A stretch of 64,000 nucleotides of DNA from Staphylococcus sp. ACRSN (GTDB taxonomy: Bacteria > Bacillota > Bacilli > Staphylococcales > Staphylococcaceae): the NCBI RefSeq assembly GCF_022346615.1, contig NZ_JAKRNS010000007.1, positions 100,894 through 164,893 on the forward strand, read 5' to 3'. Under the pieces are notes generated by a model. It made no database searches, was not told the DNA's origin, and saw only the letters and a list, made by a program, of their open reading frames with translations. Below, one piece after another: positions 9,859 to 18,977 of this stretch (positions within the stretch are counted from its first letter, which is position 1; the number at the start of each line of letters is the position of its first letter). The position numbers and the translations under genes were made by a program.

Positions 9859-9898
9859 CAGGTTGAGACATTTTTGATGTTTCAGCCTGTTCTTTTTT
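9859..9898 (+). terminator. Terminator with GGYTGAGACAT repeat stem
   Basis: CAGGTTGAGACAT (9859-9871) pairs with ATGTTTCAGCCTG (9877-9889), then TTTTTT. The stem sequence recurs at 12656-12684. Confidence 0.8.
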
Positions 9899-10076
9899 AC
9901 TTTAAAACAAATTGACATAGCTGGATGTTTAAATATAAAATCGCTACACACAATTGAATTGATTTTCATTTATTAATAATTGATATATTTTAAATTTTTT
10001 GAAAATTATTGAACAGCGTATCTGCTATTGGTATAATTTAATATAAATACTTAAATGAGCCTTGGGAGGAAAAATC

Positions 10077-11153
10077 ATGTCAGATAAAATTAAATTCGTA
10101 CAACGTGAAAACTTAAAAGAAAAGCCGGATCCAAGTGATTTAGGATTTGGGAAATACTTCACTGATTATATGTTAAGTTTCGACTATGATATTGATCAGG
10201 GATGGCATGATTTAAAGATTGTGCCTTATGCCCCTATTGAAATTTCACCTGCAGCGCAAGTACTACATTATGGACAAGCAGTGTTTGAAGGATTAAAAGC
10301 ATACAAACATAATGGAGAAGTTGATTTATTCCGACCATCTGAAAATTTTAAACGTATTAATCATTCATTAACTCGTTTAGATATGCCTGAAATTGATGAA
10401 GCGGTAGTATTAGATGGCTTAAAACAATTAGTAGATGTTGAAAGAGATTGGGTACCAGAAGGAGAAGGACAATCATTATATATTAGACCTTTTGTATTTG
10501 CTACCGAAGGAATCTTAGGTGTAAGACCTTCATATTCTTATAAATTACTTATTTTATTATCACCTTCAGGGTCATATTATGGTGGGGAATCATTACAACC
10601 TACTAAGATTTATGTAGAGGATGAATATGTCCGTGCTGTGCGTGGCGGTGTTGGACATGCTAAAGTAGCTGGTAACTATGCTGCAAGTCTACTTGCACAA
10701 ACAAATGCTGCAGCGCAAGGCTACGATCAAGTATTATGGTTAGATGGTGTGGAACAAAAATATGTTGAAGAAGTTGGCAGCATGAACATTTTCTTCGTAG
10801 AGAATGGCAAACTTGTAACACCAGAATTAAATGGTAGTATCTTACCAGGTATTACGCGAAAAACTATTATTGAATTGGCCAAGAAATTAGGTTACGAAGT
10901 TGAAGAACGACGTGTATCAATTGATGAATTAATTGAAGCACATAATAGTGGAGCCTTAACAGAAGTATTTGGTACAGGTACAGCTGCTGTTATATCACCA
11001 GTTGGAAAACTAAAATATGAAGATACTGAAATTATCATTAATAATAATGAAACTGGCGAAGTAACACAAAAATTATATGAAAATTATATTGGTATCCAAA
11101 GCGGTAAATTAGATGATCCAGAAGGTTGGAGAGTTGTAGTTCCAAGATATTAA
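10077..11153 (+). CDS. ilvE: Branched-chain amino-acid aminotransferase
   Basis: 358 aa class IV PLP aminotransferase converting between leucine/isoleucine/valine and their 2-keto acids, feeding branched fatty-acid synthesis in staphylococci. PLP lysine is Lys196 ([12 protein letters not shown]). Characteristic blocks include [25 protein letters not shown], and [13 protein letters not shown]. The start is ATG 10077 (MSDKIKF); an upstream TTG at 10062 in the longest ORF overlaps the GGGAGG ribosome-binding site and is not real. Ends in a terminator. Monocistronic, apart from the ilv-leu operon as in other staphylococci. Confidence 0.95.
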   Translation: MSDKIKFVQRENLKEKPDPSDLGFGKYFTDYMLSFDYDIDQGWHDLKIVPYAPIEISPAAQVLHYGQAVFEGLKAYKHNGEVDLFRPSENFKRINHSLTRLDMPEIDEAVVLDGLKQLVDVERDWVPEGEGQSLYIRPFVFATEGILGVRPSYSYKLLILLSPSGSYYGGESLQPTKIYVEDEYVRAVRGGVGHAKVAGNYAASLLAQTNAAAQGYDQVLWLDGVEQKYVEEVGSMNIFFVENGKLVTPELNGSILPGITRKTIIELAKKLGYEVEERRVSIDELIEAHNSGALTEVFGTGTAAVISPVGKLKYEDTEIIINNNETGEVTQKLYENYIGIQSGKLDDPEGWRVVVPRY

Positions 11154-11170
11154 TATGTAGTATTATACGA

Positions 11171-11209
11171 AGACTTGCTCGAGCAATAGATGCTCTAGGA
11201 AGTCTTTTT
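11171..11209 (+). terminator. Terminator after ilvE
   Basis: AGACTTGCTCGAGCA pairs with TGCTCTAGGAAGTCT (internal bulge), then TTTTT. Confidence 0.75.
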
Positions 11210-11347
11210 ATAGTGTGAAAATAAAGGTGTTTAGATGAAATCGCTATTTTATAGTATTTCAATTTCAATATTTGTTTAAGTAATAGCAAATATATTAAAA
11301 TAGTAAGCGTTAGTTGAAAGAGTTAAAATACGGGAGCTGTTAACTAG

Positions 11348-12040
11348 ATGGAATGGATATTATTCGATAAAGATGGTACTTTAATATATTTTGATAAAAG
11401 CTGGATGAAAATAGGATTGCAATTAGTAGATGATTTTATGGAGACTTATAAATCGGATATTGCTGATATTAATCAAGCATATGAATCATTAGGCGTTATA
11501 GATGGAGAAATACAACCGGGGACGGTTATGGCGTCTGGTGCTTTGGATGAGATGATTTATGCATTTTGTGAGATTGCAGGACAAGATGTATCGAGATGGG
11601 CACAACAACGTAGTCAAACGTTAGTAGATCAACGTGTCCCTGAAAATGTACTTGTTGAAGGCATTGAGCAAACTTTAGACACATTAAAGCAACGAGGTTA
11701 TAAATTAGGTATTGTAACAAGTGATTCTAAAGTGGGAGTAGATCAGTTTTTAGAAGTTACAAAATTTGATCACTTTTTTGATTTAATTATTTCAACTGAA
11801 GCAGACGCAGTAGAAAAACCGAATCCAGAAGTACTCAATCCATTATTCTATAGATATGATGTGAAACCAGAAAATGTAGCAATTGTAGGAGATAATGCGA
11901 ATGATATCCAAACAGGTATCAATGCTAAACTTGGATTAAAAGTTGCTGTACTTACAGGTGTTGGATTGAAAGAGGAGCTGACCGAAGCTGATTATATCGT
12001 GGAAAATGCAACTGAAGTTACAACCTTATTAAATAGATAG
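11348..12040 (+). CDS. HAD-family phosphatase
   Basis: 230 aa haloacid-dehalogenase superfamily hydrolase of the phosphoglycolate-phosphatase/PGMB type. Motif I FDKDGTL (residues 6-12) carries the Asp nucleophile and acid/base Asp; motif II is IVTSDS, motif III the Lys of EKPNPEV, motif IV VGDNANDI. A helical cap lies between motifs I and II. The real substrate is unknown. It lies between ilvE and a small acidic protein, each with its own terminator. Confidence 0.82.
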   Translation: MEWILFDKDGTLIYFDKSWMKIGLQLVDDFMETYKSDIADINQAYESLGVIDGEIQPGTVMASGALDEMIYAFCEIAGQDVSRWAQQRSQTLVDQRVPENVLVEGIEQTLDTLKQRGYKLGIVTSDSKVGVDQFLEVTKFDHFFDLIISTEADAVEKPNPEVLNPLFYRYDVKPENVAIVGDNANDIQTGINAKLGLKVAVLTGVGLKEELTEADYIVENATEVTTLLNR

Positions 12041-12058
12041 GCGCATTACATAAATTAT

Positions 12059-12094
12059 GTCATAATATACACAACGTATATTATGACTTTTTTT
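12059..12094 (+). terminator. Terminator after HAD gene
   Basis: Perfect 12-bp arms GTCATAATATAC (12059-12070) and GTATATTATGAC (12076-12087) followed by TTTTTTT. Confidence 0.9.
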
Positions 12095-12128
12095 ATTTAT
12101 AATAGATTTAGCTGTAAGGGGTGTTAAC

Positions 12129-12518
12129 ATGATAGATGGTAAGTATGCAGATTATAAAGGTGAGACATATAAAGTAGTGGAAATTGTTAGTCACGAGGTG
12201 ATGCTCGTAACAGAAGATGAAAGTGCAGTTGAACAAGGATTTGAAGCACAAACAGCTAATTATGTGAATCACACACTATATTTTAAACGTGTACGTAGAG
12301 ACGAGTTAGATGAGTTATATGAGTTGTTTCAAGAAGCGCGTTATGAAGGTGCTATATTTGATTTATATCAAGATACAGAAGGTGCTTATTATATAGGGAC
12401 CGAAGATGAAGATAAAGCAAGTACTTTTGGTTTATCTAAAACAGATGATGAATATTTTAGCAAATTTGTGGATGAAGCTGATATTGAGAAAATTATTTAC
12501 CGAAGTCATATAGAATAA
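12129..12518 (+). CDS. Conserved staphylococcal hypothetical protein
   Basis: 129 aa, strongly acidic, soluble, no signal peptide or membrane segment. ATG follows AAGGGGTGTTAAC. I recognise it only as the conserved small gene found between the HAD phosphatase and the deoxynucleoside kinases in staphylococci. The N-terminal half looks like a small beta-barrel (DYKGETYKVVEIVSHEVMLV) and the C-terminal half contains many Asp/Glu/Tyr. No function proposed. Confidence 0.7.
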   Translation: MIDGKYADYKGETYKVVEIVSHEVMLVTEDESAVEQGFEAQTANYVNHTLYFKRVRRDELDELYELFQEARYEGAIFDLYQDTEGAYYIGTEDEDKASTFGLSKTDDEYFSKFVDEADIEKIIYRSHIE

Positions 12519-12655
12519 AACTGGCAAAGAGTGGATTTAAAGTGAGTTCAATTAAAATGTTTTTAAATATGATATTGGAAACATTGAGTAGAAGATAAAA
12601 ATTATTGATTCAACAGTGTTATTAAGTCAGTTTTTTGCCACTCAAATAATGATAT

Positions 12656-12684
12656 AGGCTGAGACATTAGTAATGTCCCAGCCT
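12656..12684. terminator. Bidirectional terminator, GGCTGAGACAT repeat
   Basis: AGGCTGAGACATTA pairs with TAATGTCCCAGCCT (one mismatch) in the convergent gap between the hypothetical gene and dck. Same stem family as 9859-9889. Confidence 0.75.
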
Positions 12685-12715
12685 AGTTGGATTATATTAT
12701 GCGCAATGTTTTGGT

Positions 12716-13378
12716 TTAACGTTGATCGACTTTACGATAAGCTTCAATAATATTACGTATTTTATCTATAATTGGATTTAAAGAATCTGGTGATTCATGT
12801 AAATCATATTCATTGATGTTTACACGAACGACAGGACACGCATTAAACTCATTTATCCAATCATCGTAGCGTTTAAAAAGTTTTTTCCAATAGTCATGAT
12901 CTGTTTCAATTTCCATTTGACGTCCACGACGTTCGATACGTTCAATTACTTCGTCATAGTCACATTCTAAATAAATGAGAACATCCGGTTTAGGGAAATA
13001 AGGAGTCATAACCATGGCATTAAATAATTCTGAGTATGTACTGAAATCCTCAGGACTCATTGTACCTTGTTCTTCATGCATTTTAGCAAAAATGTCGACA
13101 TCTTCATAAATTGAACGATCTTGAATAAAGCCACCACCATATTCAAACATGCGTTTTTGTTCTTTAAAACGTTCGGCTAAAAAATAGATTTGTAGATGGA
13201 AACTCCATCGTTCGAAATCACTGTAGAATTTATCTAAGTATGGATTTTGGTCAACATTTTCAAATGATGTTTTAAAGTTTAGTCGTTCTGCTAAAGCTGT
13301 TGTCAATGTAGATTTACCAACGCCAACTGTGCCTGCAATTGTAATGATGGCATCTTGAGGGATTCCATAGTTATTCAT
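12716..13378 (-). CDS. dck: Deoxyadenosine/deoxycytidine kinase
   Basis: 220 aa deoxyribonucleoside kinase of the dNK family, salvaging dA/dC by phosphorylation to the 5'-monophosphate. P-loop GTVGVGKST lies near residues 16-24; the FIQDRSIYED motif carries the catalytic Asp-Arg; ERIERRGRQME is the lid. It matches the B. subtilis Dck branch (AERFKEQK, NPYLDKFY). Start set at ATG 13378 (MNNYGIP), after GGAGGAACAAATA; the longer TTG start overlaps that ribosome site. The start lies inside the 3' end of the upstream kinase gene (8-base overlap), so the two are coupled. Confidence 0.92.
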   Translation of the reverse strand: MNNYGIPQDAIITIAGTVGVGKSTLTTALAERLNFKTSFENVDQNPYLDKFYSDFERWSFHLQIYFLAERFKEQKRMFEYGGGFIQDRSIYEDVDIFAKMHEEQGTMSPEDFSTYSELFNAMVMTPYFPKPDVLIYLECDYDEVIERIERRGRQMEIETDHDYWKKLFKRYDDWINEFNACPVVRVNINEYDLHESPDSLNPIIDKIRNIIEAYRKVDQR

Positions 13379-13988
13379 TATTTGTTCCTCCAATCAATGG
13401 TTCAATTAAGTTTAATATATATTGATAATGTTCATTATTATTTACGAAATCTAAATCTGTTGTATCGATGCGTATCACATGTTGTCCTTCTGCTTTTAAA
13501 GATTCATAATAGGCTTGATAATCGCGTTTTAAGTTGATTAAATAGTCATCTTCTATTTGATGCTCAAAGCTTCTATTGCGATGCGCAATACGTGATTTTA
13601 AGATATCTAATTTAGCATCTAAAAATATAATGACATTTGGCATTTCTAAATCTTCAGTTAAAATATCATATATTCTGGAAAATTTTTCGAATTCCTTATT
13701 AGTTAAAGTGTTATTCGCGAAAATCTTATTTTTATAGATATGGTAATCACTAACAATGCCAGAATGCATTTTAGCAATATCTTGAAATTGTTTATAACGA
13801 TTACATAAAAAGAACATTTCTGTTTGAAAACTCCATTTTGAAATATCTTCGTAAAAATCCGAAAGAAAGGGATTTTCAGAAATGATTTCTTTTTCTTCGA
13901 AATAATTAAGTGACTGACTAAGTTTGTGTGCTAATGATGATTTGCCAACACCAATTGGCCCTTCAATAGCTATAAAAGGTTTTTTCAT
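13371..13988 (-). CDS. dgk: Deoxyguanosine kinase
   Basis: 205 aa partner of dck. P-loop GPIGVGKSS at residues 9-17; VSDYHIYKNKIFA replaces the DRS motif, as in B. subtilis Dgk, which is specific for deoxyguanosine. Start at ATG 13988 (MKKPFIAIE), preceded by GGAGCGG; the ORF extension to 14084 runs into the divergent tadA gene and is spurious. The first gene of the dgk-dck unit, transcribed away from tadA from a 62-base shared promoter region. Confidence 0.9.
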   Translation of the reverse strand: MKKPFIAIEGPIGVGKSSLAHKLSQSLNYFEEKEIISENPFLSDFYEDISKWSFQTEMFFLCNRYKQFQDIAKMHSGIVSDYHIYKNKIFANNTLTNKEFEKFSRIYDILTEDLEMPNVIIFLDAKLDILKSRIAHRNRSFEHQIEDDYLINLKRDYQAYYESLKAEGQHVIRIDTTDLDFVNNNEHYQYILNLIEPLIGGTNNE

Positions 13989-14038
13989 ATATACCGCTCC
14001 AATGTTAAAATAGACAATAAGTATTGTACCATATATAG

Positions 14039-14542
<504 letters not shown>

Positions 14543-14642
14543 ACTTTTGTTAGAATATAATTATGTTACAAAAGTATGTCTAAATATTATGGTGTGTGTT
14601 TAAATTTGTAGTAATGATAATAGAGGGAAATGAGGAAAATGA

Positions 14643-15515
14643 ATGATAAATCTAATTGCAACTGATATGGACGGGACATTGTTAAATGCGGCACATGAAA
14701 TATCAGAGGAAAATATTCAAGCGATTAAGTATGCACAGTCGTTAGGTATCACAGTTGTGATTGCTACGGGTAGAGCTTTTTATGAAGCCAATACACCTGT
14801 AAATCAAACCGATTTAAAGGTGCCGTATATATGCTTGAATGGTGCGGAAGTAAGAGACGAATCGTTTAATATTATGAGTACTTCGAATTTGAATCGTGAA
14901 CTCATAAACCGTATTACAGAAGAATTGAACCGTGAAAATGTTTATTATCAAGTTTACACGAACTTAGGTATTTATACTGAAAATCCTCAAAGAGATTTAG
15001 ATATCTATATCGATATTGCTGAACGTGCAGGTCAAAAGGCAGACGTTGAAAAAATCAAACAGGGGATTCAAAAGCGTATTGATAACGGTACGTTAAAAGT
15101 AGTAGAAAATTATGACAAGATTGAAAAAACACCAGGAGAAATTGTCATGAAGATACTAGCCTTTGATAGTGACTTAGATAAAATTGAACGTGTGAGTCGT
15201 AAATTAGCAGAATCAGGAAGTCTTGCTGTGTCTTCTTCATCAAGAGGCAATATTGAAATTACACATTCAGATGCACAAAAAGGCATAGCTTTATCTACTA
15301 TTGCAGAACGACTTAACATAGATATGAAAAATGTCATGGCTATTGGTGATAATTTAAATGACGTTTCGATGTTAGAGCGCGTTGGGTATTCTGTAGCTAT
15401 GGCAAATGCGACAGAAGAAGTGAAACAAGTGTCGAAATATGTAACTGAAACGAATGAACAAAGTGGTGTCGGTAAAGCCATTATGAAATTGATAAAAGAA
15501 AATAACGAGAAATAA
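14643..15515 (+). CDS. Cof-type HAD hydrolase
   Basis: 290 aa HAD-superfamily IIB (Cof/YwpJ) phosphatase with motif [10 protein letters not shown] at residues 7-15, motif [10 protein letters not shown], and C-terminal [21 protein letters not shown]. Such proteins hydrolyse sugar phosphates, pyridoxal phosphate or FMN; the substrate is unknown. Ends 19 bases before the FMN reductase start, so probably co-transcribed with it. Confidence 0.85.
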   Translation: MINLIATDMDGTLLNAAHEISEENIQAIKYAQSLGITVVIATGRAFYEANTPVNQTDLKVPYICLNGAEVRDESFNIMSTSNLNRELINRITEELNRENVYYQVYTNLGIYTENPQRDLDIYIDIAERAGQKADVEKIKQGIQKRIDNGTLKVVENYDKIEKTPGEIVMKILAFDSDLDKIERVSRKLAESGSLAVSSSSRGNIEITHSDAQKGIALSTIAERLNIDMKNVMAIGDNLNDVSMLERVGYSVAMANATEEVKQVSKYVTETNEQSGVGKAIMKLIKENNEK

Positions 15516-15534
15516 TATAGAGGTGAATGAATCA

Positions 15535-16101
15535 ATGAAAGGTTTAATAATTGTAGGAAGTGCAAAAACAGGTTCCCATACTACAGCTTTAGCTCATTTT
15601 TTAAAAGGGCAATTTGAAGAGCATGAATTTGAAGCAGATATTTTTGATTTAGCAGAGCGTCCAATCCATCAATTAGATGTTTCTGGCGCTTCTAATCCTA
15701 GTGAGGATTATAAACAGAATTTAAAAGATTTACAGACTAAGGCAAGAGAAGCAGATTTCTTTGTATTAGGTACACCGAATTATCATGGTTCGTACTCAGG
15801 TATTTTAAAAAATGCATTAGACCATTTAACAATGGATGATTTTAAAATGAAACCAGTTGGGTTAATAGGTAATAGTGGCGGTATCGTAAGCTCTGAGCCA
15901 TTATCACATTTAAGATTAATTGTCCGCACATTATTAGGCATTGCTGTGCCTACACAAATTGCTACACATGACACGGATTATAATAAATTAGAGAATGGTG
16001 CGCTTTATTTAGACAACAGTGAATTCCAATTAAGATCTAAGTTATTCGTTGATCAAATTATTTCATTTGTTAAGAATAGCCCGTATGAACATTTAAAATA
16101 A
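15535..16101 (+). CDS. NADPH-dependent FMN reductase / azoreductase-like
   Basis: 188 aa flavodoxin-fold reductase. [13 protein letters not shown] near the N-terminus is the phosphate-binding loop for FMN, and [21 protein letters not shown] is the family signature. S. aureus has an NADPH-preferring azoreductase (Azo1) at this position, so that is the likely role. Start at ATG 15535 after AGAGGTGA; a GTG at 15523 overlaps the ribosome site. Next to the Cof hydrolase, followed by a terminator. Confidence 0.83.
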   Translation: MKGLIIVGSAKTGSHTTALAHFLKGQFEEHEFEADIFDLAERPIHQLDVSGASNPSEDYKQNLKDLQTKAREADFFVLGTPNYHGSYSGILKNALDHLTMDDFKMKPVGLIGNSGGIVSSEPLSHLRLIVRTLLGIAVPTQIATHDTDYNKLENGALYLDNSEFQLRSKLFVDQIISFVKNSPYEHLK

Positions 16102-16133
16102 AATGAGATAAGCATTCAATGCTTGATAAATAT

Positions 16134-16190
16134 AAAACACTTTCATTATACCCATTTCAACGATGGACTTTAACGGAAGTGTTTTTGTTT
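16134..16190 (+). terminator. Terminator after FMN reductase
   Basis: AAAACACTTTC pairs with GGAAGTGTTTT, then TTG-TTTTT. Confidence 0.6.
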
Positions 16191-16255
16191 TTAAGGTAAT
16201 GAACCATTATATAGTATAAATTTACTTAAGATGAATTGAGTGAAATTTTTTGGAC

Positions 16256-16591
16256 TTAATTATTTTTGAGGATGGATTTAACAATATAGTGATACTGTTC
16301 AAGCGTTTGCTCTATTTTTTCTAAATTGATATTGCTTAAAATAATAAGGCGCTCATCCGTTTCATTACGAATTTTATTTAAATAACCAAGTGTAATTAAA
16401 TTATTGAGTTGTACTGAAAAGGGCATATTGCGATTGAATAAGCTATGCTTTAATTCTGTTGAATCTAGCTTTGTTTTGTTAAGTTGCTTTAATTTTTCTA
16501 AAATGATTATTTCTGCAAATGTAAGTTTAAGATTTTGTTTAATAACTTTTTTGATTAATTTTCGTCTTTCTTCGTAGTTAATTAAGTTCAT
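16256..16591 (-). CDS. SarA-family winged-helix regulator
   Basis: 111 aa, no signal or membrane segment. The pattern RRKLIKKVIKQNLKLTFAEIIILEKL, then a helix-turn-helix stretch, then DERLIIL (residues near 83-89) parallels [22 protein letters not shown] ... DERTVLI of SarA, so this is a divergent SarA/MarR-type DNA-binding protein; I cannot match it to a named one (SarX, SarT, etc.). ATG follows GAGGTG. It sits 56 bases downstream of an AraC-type gene on the same strand, probably one unit, at the site where S. aureus carries sdrCDE. Confidence 0.7.
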   Translation of the reverse strand: MNLINYEERRKLIKKVIKQNLKLTFAEIIILEKLKQLNKTKLDSTELKHSLFNRNMPFSVQLNNLITLGYLNKIRNETDERLIILSNINLEKIEQTLEQYHYIVKSILKNN

Positions 16592-16647
16592 AAAGGCACC
16601 TCGTTAAAGATAATAGTTGTTATTGTAAAATAGTTAGTAACATTAAT

Positions 16648-17418
16648 TTATCGATTAGAAGTATATTGTTTAAATTCTTGAGGGAAGCAACTATGGATTC
16701 TTTTAAAGTGTAAAAGATAATCTTGATGTGACTTAAAGTTGTATTTTTCCCAAATTTGTTCTGAAGATAGCCCTCTATACAATTCGCATGCTGAAGCATG
16801 TATTTTGCAACCTAAAATGTATTCAGATAAAGGACAGGACATAAAAGATGAAAATTCACGAGACAAGTAACTATAATTTAAGTAATAGCGTTTAGCGAAC
16901 CACAGACAATTATGGTTATCGGTCGAGCATTGATTGATGTGTTTGACGATTGCTTCAATAATTGAAATATTAGATGTTATACAGTCAGTGGATTTAGTAT
17001 GTACATCTATTTGAAATATGAGTTGGATTAATTGTCGCAAGTTATTTTGAATATTTGGAGCATTATTATCATTTGTATCTTCTATCACAGCATTAAAATA
17101 TTGATTAAGTGAATTAGGTAATGGAATAGGCTGTTTTAATATATGCTCTGAATTTAAGATTTTAGTTATTTCATGATAATAAAAATTATTTAACGTTATA
17201 CTCACTAATTTGCCACTAAAATCAATTAATTCAAAATTATCGTAATCATGAACCCAAAATACTTGGTGTGAATGATATTTTATTAAGTTTGTGTTGTTTA
17301 AAATTGTTAAGTTACCATCGATGACATAATAAATTTTTATAAAATATAGTTTACGCATACTTTTGGCTGGCTGTTCTTTAGTATTAAAATAATGTATTTG
17401 AAAATCAATGTTTGAAAT
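16648..17418 (-). CDS. AraC-family transcriptional regulator (start codon uncertain)
   Basis: The C-terminal 100 residues form an AraC double helix-turn-helix: HTH 1 around LWFAKRYYLNYSYLSREFSS, and HTH 2 around SSEQIWEKYNFKSHQDYLLHF, ending CFPQEFKQY. The N-terminus is a cupin-like sensing domain (YYVIDGNLTI, YHSHQVFWV). The first ATG is at 17358 (236 aa) but has no ribosome site. In-frame coding sequence continues 20 codons further to an ATT at 17416-17418 eight bases after GGGAGTG, and that extension supplies the usual leading part of the cupin. No ATG/GTG/TTG exists there, so it either starts at ATT or lost its start. Upstream of the SarA-like gene. Confidence 0.65.
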   Translation of the reverse strand: MSNIDFQIHYFNTKEQPAKSMRKLYFIKIYYVIDGNLTILNNTNLIKYHSHQVFWVHDYDNFELIDFSGKLVSITLNNFYYHEITKILNSEHILKQPIPLPNSLNQYFNAVIEDTNDNNAPNIQNNLRQLIQLIFQIDVHTKSTDCITSNISIIEAIVKHINQCSTDNHNCLWFAKRYYLNYSYLSREFSSFMSCPLSEYILGCKIHASACELYRGLSSEQIWEKYNFKSHQDYLLHFKRIHSCFPQEFKQYTSNR

Positions 17419-17700
17419 GTCCTACTCACTCCCTTTTATATTATTTACTAAATTTATTAATTAAATTTTAATATGGAAGACGTATATTGAACATCAACAA
17501 AATTTAAAAAGTTCTATCTGTTTTTTTAATATTTAATGATTTTTTGTAATGCGGTGTAGTAATAATTAAGTAGAAAGTGTGAAAAAATTACTTTTAGTTA
17601 GTTTTTATTGAAAAATATAAAAAATATTTTGAGAACGGAAGTGCTAGATAAAATAGTTTTTACTTATATATTTAAGTAATCATGATTTTGAAGTTACATA

Positions 17701-17772
17701 CTTGCTTGAGGGGGTTGGACTCAAGCCGGAGTCTCTCACTCATACTACTTTATCCGGGTATCAGTATTTTAC
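17701..17772. ncRNA. Candidate structured RNA, GC-rich
   Basis: Stands out from its AT-rich surroundings. On the plus strand GAGGGGGTTGGACTC is followed by AAGCCG and GAGTC, a 5-bp hairpin, and then CATACTACTTTATCCGGGTATC. On the minus strand it would show an unpaired C-run (CCAACCCCCTC). No ORF, strand unresolved, and not matched to any family I know. Confidence 0.25.
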
Positions 17773-17814
17773 AAAATAGACATTACATGTTTATTAATAT
17801 AGAAAAAATAAGAC

Positions 17815-17858
17815 GCCTCGTTTTAAGATGATCACTACACAATCTTAAAATGAGGTGC
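17815..17858. terminator. Stem-loop, possible terminator
   Basis: GCCTCGTTTTAAGAT (17815-17829) pairs with ATCTTAAAATGAGGTGC (17842-17858) with one mismatch; A-tract on the left gives a T-tract on the minus strand, so it may end a minus-strand RNA. Confidence 0.5.
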
Positions 17859-18007
17859 CTTATATATTTTATTATTTTAATGTAAACCACACATATTTCC
17901 GAAGTGTTTTGGTGAGATTCCTGAGAAAGCAATGCCAGTCAAAGAACAAGGCTAAGATACATGCTAGGGAAGAGAGACAACGATACGAAATTTCATAAAT
18001 AAAAAAA

Positions 18008-18039
18008 CCAGTAAATGAATATAAAAACTCATTTACTGG
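18008..18039 (-). terminator. Terminator of folE2 unit
   Basis: Perfect arms CCAGTAAATGA (18008-18018) and TCATTTACTGG (18029-18039) followed, on the minus strand, by TTTTTTT. Confidence 0.88.
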
Positions 18040-18084
18040 TAAATTTTCTAAGGTTTATGTCCTAGATTTTGTAATGCTTCATTA

Positions 18085-18963
18085 TTATTTTCTATATTTG
18101 AGTTTAGCAAATGCATCATGTTGATGAATTGATTCTTCGTTACGACATTCAATATCAAATCCATCTAACCATTCAAAACCAACTAAATCTGCTGCAATTA
18201 AACGAATTAAATCTTCGACAAAACGAGGGTTTTCATAAGCACGTTCAGTAACGCTTTTCTCGTCTGGTCGTTTTAAAATAGGATAGAGTATTGAACTGGC
18301 ATTCGCTTCCATCGCATCAAGAATAACATCTTTGAAGTCATCTGTTAGTTCAGCTTCTTTATTAAGATAAGCTTTTACAGTTACAATACCGCGTTGATTA
18401 TGGGCAGAGTACTCACTAATTTCCTTTGAACATGGACATAATGTAGTGACTGCCGCTTCAATTGTGATTTCTTTACGTGTAACGTCTTTTTTATCAATAG
18501 CTATACCATACGTTACATCTGCATGACCTACAGCTTTGATTTGAGTTATCGGACTAAAACGATCAAAAAACCATTTTGCAGAGACATCTAATCCTGCTGC
18601 TGATTGATTCATACTTTCTTGCAAACTGCGTAACACGTGATATAACGTATCAAAGTTTAATTCGATACCATTTTGATAATGTTTTTCCACACTTTCCAAG
18701 ATGCGGCTCATGTTAATGCCTTTTTCATCTTGGTTTAAGCTTGTTGAAAAACTGAAGTTTCCAGCAGTTTGGAAACGGTCGACATGAACAGGGTATACGA
18801 GGTTCTTAATACCTACCTCTTCAATTTCAAATAAAAAATCTTTGTGTGTACTTTGTAGGTCTTTCATTTTTTCTTTAACAGTTGGTTTCGTACCTTCGAC
18901 AGGGTCGACAGAACCAAAGTGTTTCCATCGTCCCTCTCGTGTTGATAAGTCAAATTCAGTCAT
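18085..18963 (-). CDS. folE2: GTP cyclohydrolase FolE2 (type IB)
   Basis: 292 aa metal-dependent enzyme making 7,8-dihydroneopterin triphosphate from GTP, the first step of folate synthesis; unlike FolE it does not require zinc. The catalytic cysteine lies in [11 protein letters not shown] near residue 150, and [11 protein letters not shown] and [11 protein letters not shown] follow as in the family. The third gene of the yojF-bshB2-folE2 unit, 14 bases after bshB2, ATG after GGAGGAAATAGC. A terminator follows. Confidence 0.93.
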   Translation of the reverse strand: MTEFDLSTREGRWKHFGSVDPVEGTKPTVKEKMKDLQSTHKDFLFEIEEVGIKNLVYPVHVDRFQTAGNFSFSTSLNQDEKGINMSRILESVEKHYQNGIELNFDTLYHVLRSLQESMNQSAAGLDVSAKWFFDRFSPITQIKAVGHADVTYGIAIDKKDVTRKEITIEAAVTTLCPCSKEISEYSAHNQRGIVTVKAYLNKEAELTDDFKDVILDAMEANASSILYPILKRPDEKSVTERAYENPRFVEDLIRLIAADLVGFEWLDGFDIECRNEESIHQHDAFAKLKYRK

Positions 18964-18977
18964 GCTATTTCCTCCAC

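Larger units (their letters stand above)
17419..18007. other. Gene-free accessory region with GC-rich hairpin and possible coding remnant
   Basis: About 590 bases without a convincing gene. It contains an AT-rich stretch (17440-17690), a G+C-rich segment at 17701-17772 with a GACTC/GAGTC hairpin, an inverted repeat at 17815-17858, and a short segment at 17880-17990 of coding-like composition. In S. aureus this position holds sdrC/sdrD/sdrE and glycosyltransferases (established knowledge); none of that is visible here. Confidence 0.5.

Noticed and set aside
10062..10076. TTG start for ilvE
   Set aside because: Overlaps the GGGAGG ribosome site of the ATG at 10077; homologues begin at the ATG.
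15110..15565. Minus-strand 151-aa ORF against the Cof hydrolase
   Set aside because: Lies opposite a clear HAD gene; no start site or family features.
17701..17772. tRNA or rRNA fragment
   Set aside because: No acceptor/T-arm pattern or CCA end; the hairpin does not make a cloverleaf.
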